Positions 1-5,097 of a stretch of DNA of 11,334 nucleotides are shown here, in pieces. A model generated the notes under the pieces. The model did not search any database. It was not told where the DNA came from and was given only the letters and a program-made list of their open reading frames with translations. Every line of letters starts with the position of its first letter. The first letter of the stretch is position 1. A program made the position numbers and the translations under genes. The stretch lies in the NCBI GenBank assembly GCA_041987425.1, contig JBHIWP010000180.1, positions 1 through 11,334 of the forward strand. The letters are read 5' to 3'. This stretch comes from Leptofilum sp041987425 (lineage in GTDB: Bacteria; Chloroflexota; Anaerolineae; Promineifilales; Promineifilaceae).

Positions 1-198
1 ACCGACAGCCCCACAGCTACCCCCCCCAGCAGTACGCCCACACGGACGCCACAGCCAACCGTAACCAACACCACACAGCCTTCTGCCACGCCTGTTCCAT
101 CACATACGCCCTCACCAGTGCCCACAGCCACGTCCACGCTGCGCTTTACGGCCACGCCCTTGCCCACCTTCACCCCCACCAAAAATCCAGATACTTAA
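1..198 (+). CDS. C-terminal tail of a Thr/Pro-rich protein (5' partial)
   Basis: Frame 1 is open from the first base of the window to the TAA at 196-198, giving 65 residues. They are dominated by Thr, Pro, Ser and Ala in short TPT, PTP and TAT steps and end in FTPTKNPDT. There is no hydrophobic anchor and no recognisable domain in the visible part. Such tails are typical of extracytoplasmic linkers or stalks in secreted or surface proteins, and long Thr/Pro runs are common in Chloroflexota. The function of the full protein cannot be read because its start lies outside the window. The open frame together with the codon-periodic composition makes a real coding end likely. Confidence 0.6.
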   Translation, partial: TDSPTATPPSSTPTRTPQPTVTNTTQPSATPVPSHTPSPVPTATSTLRFTATPLPTFTPTKNPDT

Positions 199-227
199 CA
201 GCCGTTTCCCTCGCTGCCATCTCCCGC

Positions 228-233
228 TATAAT
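228..233 (+). promoter_or_regulatory. TATAAT -10 box directly before the transporter start (possible leaderless mRNA)
   Basis: A perfect TATAAT lies only 10 nt before the ATG at 244, and there is no Shine-Dalgarno sequence in between. If it is used, transcription would start about 0-4 nt before the ATG, giving a leaderless or nearly leaderless message. No convincing -35 box is seen 16-18 nt upstream (the bases there are TTTCCC). The perfect hexamer and the missing ribosome site are what I see; the leaderless reading is an inference. Confidence 0.4.
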
Positions 234-243
234 CGCCAGCCTC

Positions 244-1158
244 ATGAGCACCATCGCGGCCGTTTTAATCATCACCTCGGCGTTTATGCACGCAGGCTGG
301 AACTTTGTCAGTAAGCGGCAAAATCCATCGCTGGCCTACTTTTTTGTAACGGCCGTTTCCGCCTCTCTCTTTATCTCCCCCGTTCTCATTCTCCACCGCC
401 ACGTTCTGCCGCTCATTCCCTTGTCCGTCTGGATGCTGGTGGTGGGCACGGGCCTGTCGCAGATGATCTACTTCATTGGCCTGGCTGGCGCCTATCGGCA
501 CGGCGACATTTCGCTGGCCTACCCGCTGGCCCGGGCGCTGCCCGTGCTGCTGGTGGCCGGAATTAGCTTTCTGCTGGGCAACGGCGACGCTATCAGCCAG
601 CTCAGTCTGTTTGGCATGGTGCTGATCACCGCTGGCTGCATCCTGCTGCCCTTGCCTCACTTCAAAAAGGTGCGTCTGAGCGAATATGTGGACGTGGTCT
701 ACTTGATGGCCCTGCTGGCGGCAGTGGGCACCACCGGCTATACCATGCTGGATGATCAGGCGCTGCGGCAGCTGCGGAGCATGACGGCGCTGCCGCTAAG
801 CAACAGCGAGATCACCCTACTATTTATACCGCTGCAAACGGGCAGTACGGCCGTCATGCTGGGTCTGGGCACGCTGCTGTACCCGGCAGAACGCCGCCAG
901 CTTGCGTCAATCCTAAAGCATCGCTCGTTGATCATTTCCGCAATGCTAACCGGCGTGGCCATCATGAGCACCTACGGCCTGGTGCTGGCCGCCATGGCCT
1001 ACGTTAGCGACGTAAGCTACGTGGCTGCATTTCGCCAGCTGAGCATTCCCATCGGGGCAATTTTGGGGCTAACCTGGCAGCAGGAACCCCGCTACAGACC
1101 CAAAATAATGGGCATCGGCATCGTCTCTATTGGCTTGATTCTTGTAGGGGTAGGGTAA
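244..1158 (+). CDS. EamA/DMT-superfamily membrane transporter
   Basis: This 304-residue protein is almost entirely hydrophobic, with about ten membrane-spanning stretches. That is the length and topology usual for the 10-TM drug/metabolite transporter (EamA) family. The first helix carries FMHAGWNFVSK, which matches the HAxWN signature near the N-terminus of many EamA proteins. A second EamA-like half starts at about residue 150 (DVVYLMALLAAVGTTGYT) and contains a conserved-looking AAFRQLSIPIGAILG segment. The substrate cannot be predicted; family members export amino acids, metabolites or drugs across the inner membrane. The start at 244 is chosen because the membrane helix begins at once and a TATAAT box sits just upstream. 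The gene stands alone and converges on ppc. Confidence 0.85.
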   Translation: MSTIAAVLIITSAFMHAGWNFVSKRQNPSLAYFFVTAVSASLFISPVLILHRHVLPLIPLSVWMLVVGTGLSQMIYFIGLAGAYRHGDISLAYPLARALPVLLVAGISFLLGNGDAISQLSLFGMVLITAGCILLPLPHFKKVRLSEYVDVVYLMALLAAVGTTGYTMLDDQALRQLRSMTALPLSNSEITLLFIPLQTGSTAVMLGLGTLLYPAERRQLASILKHRSLIISAMLTGVAIMSTYGLVLAAMAYVSDVSYVAAFRQLSIPIGAILGLTWQQEPRYRPKIMGIGIVSIGLILVGVG

Positions 1159-1194
1159 GTTTGGGCCAGTCTCGCTACTCTTCAAAAATTAATA

Positions 1195-1283
1195 GAACAC
1201 GGATGACACAGATAAAACGGATTCTCACTGATTTGGAAGACAAAAATCCGTGATCATCCGTACCATCCGCGTCATCTGTGTTC
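1195..1283. repeat. Imperfect inverted repeat with 9-nt CGGAT/ATCCG periodicity
   Basis: This element lies in the gap between the convergent transporter and ppc genes. The left half reads outward-in as GAACACGGATGACACAGAT. The right half ends ATCTGTGTTC and pairs with it over 19 positions with 3 differences. The right half is a ladder of ATCCGT-type units at about 9-nt steps (ATCCGTGATC, ATCCGTACC, ATCCGCGTC, ATCTGTGTT), and the left half mirrors this with CGGAT units. The transcript could fold into a long imperfect hairpin and serve as a bidirectional terminator. There is no T-run to make it a classical one. From memory, similar ATCCGTG ladders are dispersed in several bacterial genomes; I have not verified this. 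Confidence 0.65.
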
Positions 1284-1370
1284 CAAATAAACCTTGCACC
1301 AAAGTTTCCTCATTGGAAGTTGGCACATTTTTAATCCCAAACTACTGGGGAGATTCATACAGCATGGTAT

Positions 1371-4160
1371 TTATCCTGTATTTTTCAACCCCGATGCAAT
1401 GCCGTTAATTGTTAGAAAAATGGCGTGCATAAGCTGCTGGGCTTTGGGGCTATCTTTCTCTGGCAAAAAGCGCAGTCGGCGCAGCAGGGCCACCTGCACA
1501 AAGTTCAGCGGATCGACGTATGGGTTCCGCTGGCGCACCGAGCGCTGCAAAACGGGCTCGTTGTCCAGCAGCTCACGCTGGCCCGTCACCCGCAAAATCC
1601 AGTTCACGGTGCGGGCAAAGGAACGCTCAATCTCGCCAAAAATTTTCGTCCGCACGGCTTCATCCTCCACCAGGTTGGCATAGCGTCGCGCAATGCCCAT
1701 ATCGGCCTTGGCCAAGGAGACCTGGGCATTGTCGATAACTACCTTGAAGAACGGCCACTTTTTGTACATTTCTTGGAGTCGTTGCAGATGCTCCGGAGAC
1801 TGGTTACCGTATGCTTCCAGTGCCTCGCCCACGCCATACCAACCGGGCAAAACGTGGCGGCTTTGCATCCAGCTAAAGCCCCAGGGGATGGCCCGCAGGC
1901 TGTCGAAGGTGGCCTTGGCGGTGCGCCGCGACGGCCGACTGCCAATGCGCATCTGGCTGATTTCCGTGATGGGCGTGGCTGCGCCCCAATAGTCCAGCAG
2001 TTCCGGCGTTTCGTAGATGAGCGTGCGATACGTTTTGTAGGAAACGGCCGCTAATTCATCCATCGCTTCTCGCCAATCATCCTGGGGGCGCGTGCTGCCG
2101 CCGTGTCGGGGATCGACGCTGGCCATCAGGGTGGCATTGACCACCTGCTCCAGGTGCCGCCGGGCCACGGCGGGATGCCCGTACCGTTCGTCGATCACTT
2201 CGCCCTGCTCCGTGATGCGGATACGGCCGTTCACCGAACCGGGCGGCTGGGCCAAAATGGCCCGGTTGGCCGGGCCGCCGCCGCGCGCAATGGTGCCGCC
2301 TCGCCCGTGAAACAGCATAATGCTCACGTTATGTTTGGCGCACTCCTCTGCCAGTACCTCCTGCGCCTGGTACAGCTCCCAGTTGGCCGCCATGTAGCCT
2401 GCATCCTTGTTGCTGTCCGAATAGCCAATCATGATCGTCTGGTCGCGATTCACCCGCTCCAGGTGCGGAGCGTAGGCCGGATGGTTAAACAGTGCGGCCA
2501 TCACCTCTGGCGCGTTGCGCAAATCTTCGCGGGTTTCAAACAGAGGCACAAAGGTCATGCCTTCATCTTCGCGGTCGGCATCCAGGCAAAGGCCATGCCA
2601 CTTAGCCAGCAGCAGCGGGGCCAAAATATCTTCCGGGCCGTGCGTCATGCTCACAATGTAGGGACCCAGCAGCTCACGGCCGTAAAAGTCAAAGGCTCGG
2701 TACAAAATTTGGAACAGGGTTAGCGTTTCATCAGCCTCTGGCGACAAATCGGTCAGCTGGCTCAGGTCTGGGTTGGGCGCAAGCAGCAGATCAGATAAAA
2801 CCTGGGCGCGTTCGGCGGGGCCAAGCTCGCCGAAGCTGTCGTGCAGCTTTAGCTTTTGCAGCAATTCGGCCAGAACGGCCGTATTAAAATCGCTGTACTG
2901 GCGAATATCCAAACGAGCCACGTGCAGGCCAAACACCTGGGCCTGCCGCCGCATCCGCGCCAGCTGGTCAGCCGCCAGATCGCCCAGCTTGCTTTCATAC
3001 AGCGTCTTATCCATCAGCCGCAGTGGTTCCAGCAGGTCATTCATGCTCTTCAGGCGCAGCGGCGGATTGGCTTCACCTTTAAGCCGGGCTACCATGTCGC
3101 CTGCAGCCGCGGCGGCTAAATCTTCCGCCAGGGCCGCCGCCCAGATGCGGTATGGTTCGTTAGGGTAACGGTTCTGCAAAAAGGCCAGATGCTCTGATCG
3201 ATCCTGCACGTCGGCCAGAGCCTCCATAAACTCCTGCTGAATGGGGGTTAGCATGTCGGACACGGTGAGCGAACGGTTGAGCCGGGTGGCCATGTTGCGA
3301 TGCCGCACCACCGCCAATCCACGATGCAGGCGCAGGGTTTCGGCTGTGACGTCGGCCGTTACGTTGGGGTTGCCGTCCCGGTCACCGCCAATCCAGGAGC
3401 CAAAGGTGAGAAACCGCTTGGGTGAGGTAAGCGTGGGGTAGTAATCGGCAATGGCCTGGGCCATGCTGGCGTACACCTGGGGGATCGTCTCCCAAATGGT
3501 GGTGTCCATGTAGTAGAGGCCCGTTTTTACTTCGTCGGTAACGGTGATAACGGCCGTTCGTGTGCGGTTTGTTAGCCAGAGAGATGTCACCTCAGCCAGA
3601 ATGCTGTTCATCAAGTTCTCTCGCTCGGTGGGCAGCAAGTCGCGCACGTGCAGATCTGTCAGCGCCGAAGAGATGCGCCGCAGCTTAGAGAGCACCGTCC
3701 GGCGCTTGGCCTGGGTAGGATGGGCGGTGAAAACCAACTCCACGTGCAGCTTATCCAGCAGCTTGCCCATCTCGTACTCATCCACGCCCAGCTGGCGCAG
3801 CCGGGCAACGGCCGCCGCAATCGACTCCTTCAGCGGCTGCGGGTGGGCCTTACGCTCGCGGTCCCGCAGAACGCGCACGCGGTTTTGCTCCTCGGCCAGA
3901 TTCACCAGCTCAAAATAGTGAGCAAACGCCCGCGAGAGCAGCTCTGCCTTTTCCACGCTAAGCCCATTTACGATTTGCTCCAGGCGGGCGTCAATTTCTG
4001 GATCGCCATCCATCCGCCGCGCCTTGGAGAGCGCCCGCACGCCTTCCTCCAGCTCAAAAATCTCCACCCCGGCCTGGCGGCGAATTACCTGCCCCAGAAT
4101 ATCGCCCAAAAGATGAATATCTTCGCTTAACTGTTCCTGGCTTTTGTTTTTCTTGGCCAT
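1371..4160 (-). CDS. ppc: Phosphoenolpyruvate carboxylase
   Basis: The enzyme converts phosphoenolpyruvate and bicarbonate to oxaloacetate and phosphate, refilling the TCA cycle in the cytoplasm. The 929 residues match full-length bacterial PEPC (about 880-930). Family signatures appear in order: the active-site VFTAHPTQAKRR with His147; GSWIGGDRDGNPNVT at 254-268; SMTHGPEDIL at 504-513; GYSDSNKDAG at 579-588; the mobile glycine loop FHGRGGTIARGGGP at 617-630; RNPYVDPLN near the C-terminus; and the terminal LKNTG, equivalent to the family's invariant C-terminal NTG that contributes to the allosteric site. The ATG at 4160 is preceded by an AGGAAG ribosome site. The gene lies downstream of the Nudix gene in the same direction, but an inverted repeat separates them, so co-transcription is uncertain. 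No frameshift or missing catalytic motif was seen. Confidence 0.98.
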   Translation of the reverse strand: MAKKNKSQEQLSEDIHLLGDILGQVIRRQAGVEIFELEEGVRALSKARRMDGDPEIDARLEQIVNGLSVEKAELLSRAFAHYFELVNLAEEQNRVRVLRDRERKAHPQPLKESIAAAVARLRQLGVDEYEMGKLLDKLHVELVFTAHPTQAKRRTVLSKLRRISSALTDLHVRDLLPTERENLMNSILAEVTSLWLTNRTRTAVITVTDEVKTGLYYMDTTIWETIPQVYASMAQAIADYYPTLTSPKRFLTFGSWIGGDRDGNPNVTADVTAETLRLHRGLAVVRHRNMATRLNRSLTVSDMLTPIQQEFMEALADVQDRSEHLAFLQNRYPNEPYRIWAAALAEDLAAAAAGDMVARLKGEANPPLRLKSMNDLLEPLRLMDKTLYESKLGDLAADQLARMRRQAQVFGLHVARLDIRQYSDFNTAVLAELLQKLKLHDSFGELGPAERAQVLSDLLLAPNPDLSQLTDLSPEADETLTLFQILYRAFDFYGRELLGPYIVSMTHGPEDILAPLLLAKWHGLCLDADREDEGMTFVPLFETREDLRNAPEVMAALFNHPAYAPHLERVNRDQTIMIGYSDSNKDAGYMAANWELYQAQEVLAEECAKHNVSIMLFHGRGGTIARGGGPANRAILAQPPGSVNGRIRITEQGEVIDERYGHPAVARRHLEQVVNATLMASVDPRHGGSTRPQDDWREAMDELAAVSYKTYRTLIYETPELLDYWGAATPITEISQMRIGSRPSRRTAKATFDSLRAIPWGFSWMQSRHVLPGWYGVGEALEAYGNQSPEHLQRLQEMYKKWPFFKVVIDNAQVSLAKADMGIARRYANLVEDEAVRTKIFGEIERSFARTVNWILRVTGQRELLDNEPVLQRSVRQRNPYVDPLNFVQVALLRRLRFLPEKDSPKAQQLMHAIFLTINGIASGLKNTG

Positions 4161-4178
4161 CTCTTCCTACTTTCTTTT

Positions 4179-4231
4179 AGTGAAAAGTAAAAAGTAATAA
4201 GTGAAAAGTACACTTTTTACTTTTCACTTAT
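4179..4231. repeat. 17-bp perfect inverted repeat of AGTGAAAAGTA type
   Basis: The 17-nt arm AGTGAAAAGTAAAAAGT at 4179-4195 is exactly complementary to 4212-4228. A second register pairs 4197-4210 (ATAAGTGAAAAGTA) with 4218-4231. The left side is itself a tandem of two GTGAAAAGTA units. The element fills the space between the Nudix stop (4231-4233) and the ppc ribosome site, so the second register touches the Nudix stop codon. A strong hairpin here could end Nudix transcription or modulate read-through into ppc. It lacks the GC-rich stem and U-tract of a standard terminator. Confidence 0.7.
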
Positions 4232-4785
4232 CACTGTTCACTCGATCTAAGATAGTTTTCATAATGGTAAAATGCCGCCACCACAAGCGCATGGGTGATA
4301 CGGCCGTTCCTGATCAATTCCGGCACGTCTGCAATAGGCACCAGCTCTACGGCAATATCTTCCGAGCCGTCGAACTGAGGCTCTTGCTGCCAGCGAGCGT
4401 TCAGGGCCAGAAAAGTGTCACAGCGGTTGTCCAGAAATGCCGGGTTGGGATGTACGGTGCCGATGTGGATGATTTCTTCCGCCACGTAGCCTGTCTCTTC
4501 CAGCAGTTCGCGCCGCACCGATACGGCCGTATCGTCATCGCTTGCGTCTACCATGCCGCCGGGAATCTCCAATATCACTTCCTCAGTGCCGTGGCGAAAT
4601 TGATGAATCATCACGACCTGTTTCTCTGGGGTAAGGGCCACAATATTGACCCAATCAGGCGACTCCAGCACAAAGAAGCTGTGTTCAGCTCCGGTGCGCG
4701 GCGAGCGACGCAAATCTCGCCGCATTTTGAAGATGCGGTAATTGGCAACTTCCTCACTGCCCAGTTTTTCCCAATCTTCTACCAT
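4231..4785 (-). CDS. Nudix hydrolase, ADP-ribose pyrophosphatase-like
   Basis: This 184-residue cytoplasmic enzyme should hydrolyse a nucleoside diphosphate linked to another moiety, most likely ADP-ribose or an ADP-sugar. The Nudix box begins EIPGGMVDAS at 73-82 and ends RELLEETGY at 92-100, preserving the metal-binding R-E-x-x-E-E core. The first Glu of the canonical G-x5-E-x7-REUxEExGU pattern is replaced by Asp, and the spacing is one residue longer. An N-terminal strand region (KLGSEEVANYRIFKMRRDLRR, residues 8-28, contains the usual start of the ADP-ribose class) and the downstream HPNPAFLDNR segment support this subfamily. The ATG at 4785 has no Shine-Dalgarno sequence but a TATAAA box 8 nt upstream. 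The substrate is inferred from subfamily resemblance only. Confidence 0.9.
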   Translation of the reverse strand: MVEDWEKLGSEEVANYRIFKMRRDLRRSPRTGAEHSFFVLESPDWVNIVALTPEKQVVMIHQFRHGTEEVILEIPGGMVDASDDDTAVSVRRELLEETGYVAEEIIHIGTVHPNPAFLDNRCDTFLALNARWQQEPQFDGSEDIAVELVPIADVPELIRNGRITHALVVAAFYHYENYLRSSEQ

Positions 4786-4793
4786 GCGTGTCG

Positions 4794-4822
4794 TTTATAC
4801 GGCAATTCCCCGTTGCAAACAA
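4794..4822 (-). promoter_or_regulatory. Candidate promoter for the Nudix gene
   Basis: On the minus strand TTGTTT (4817-4822) is followed after 17 nt by TATAAA (4794-4799). The ATG follows 8 nt later without a ribosome site. This repeats the close -10/ATG arrangement seen before the EamA transporter, so a leaderless message is possible here too. The -35 match is weak. Confidence 0.35.
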
Positions 4823-4924
4823 CTGCTGTTTAAAAATCATGCGAAAGAGCAAAGAAACCAAGAGACAAAGCGTTTTTTTCTTTCTCCCTTCGTTCCTTTG
4901 TATTAAATTTTTTGGAGCCAAAAT

Positions 4925-4953
4925 TTGACGAATCGACAGGGCACGTTTAGACT
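4925..4953 (+). promoter_or_regulatory. Candidate sigma70 promoter for the Hsp70-like gene
   Basis: TTGACG (4925-4930, 5/6 match to the consensus) is followed after 17 nt by TAGACT (4948-4953, 4/6). The predicted start near 4960 would give a leader of about 138 nt that contains the 5006-5076 stem-loop. No heat-shock element (CIRCE-type TTAGCACTC pair) is seen. Confidence 0.4.
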
Positions 4954-5005
4954 GGTTGATTCGGTCAGCAGCATCACGCAAAAACGCAGATTGTCATATA
5001 CAAAC

Positions 5006-5076
5006 GTAGGGGCGAGGCAGTTGCAAGCAGCTATTGTCTTACGAAGTCACCGTGCTACCAACTGCCTCGCCCTTAC
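5006..5076. repeat. Long stem-loop (GGGCGAGGCAGTTG inverted repeat)
   Basis: Arms 5006-5023 (GTAGGGGCGAGGCAGTTG) and 5059-5076 pair over 18 positions with a single G-T wobble, around a 35-nt loop. It sits 9 nt before the ribosome site of the Hsp70-like gene and so would lie in its leader RNA. The GTAGGGGCGA-type ends resemble REP/MITE-like palindromes, from memory and unverified. It could be a mobile non-autonomous repeat, a leader structure, or both. Confidence 0.7.
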
Positions 5077-5085
5077 TACACATCC

Positions 5086-5091
5086 AGGAGG
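5086..5091 (+). promoter_or_regulatory. Strong ribosome binding site AGGAGG
   Basis: AGGAGGTGA is almost fully complementary to the 16S rRNA 3' end and lies 6 nt before the ATG at 5098. It fixes that start and contrasts with the nearby genes that have no such site. Confidence 0.85.
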
Positions 5092-5097
5092 TGAACC

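Larger units (their letters stand above)
4786..5097. other. Divergent gap between the Nudix and Hsp70-like genes
   Basis: No gene is supported in these 312 bases. They hold the Nudix promoter candidate at the left edge, an AT-rich stretch with a T-run (4871-4913), a sigma70-like promoter candidate for the Hsp70-like gene, a long stem-loop and a strong ribosome site. A minus-strand open frame across 4754-4981 has no coding character and overlaps the Nudix start. Confidence 0.7.

Noticed and set aside
1425..2723. Open plus-strand frames of about 200 residues across the ppc gene
   Set aside because: They lie opposite an unambiguous ppc gene, have no ribosome site and no recognisable motif. They are a by-product of GC-rich codon use.
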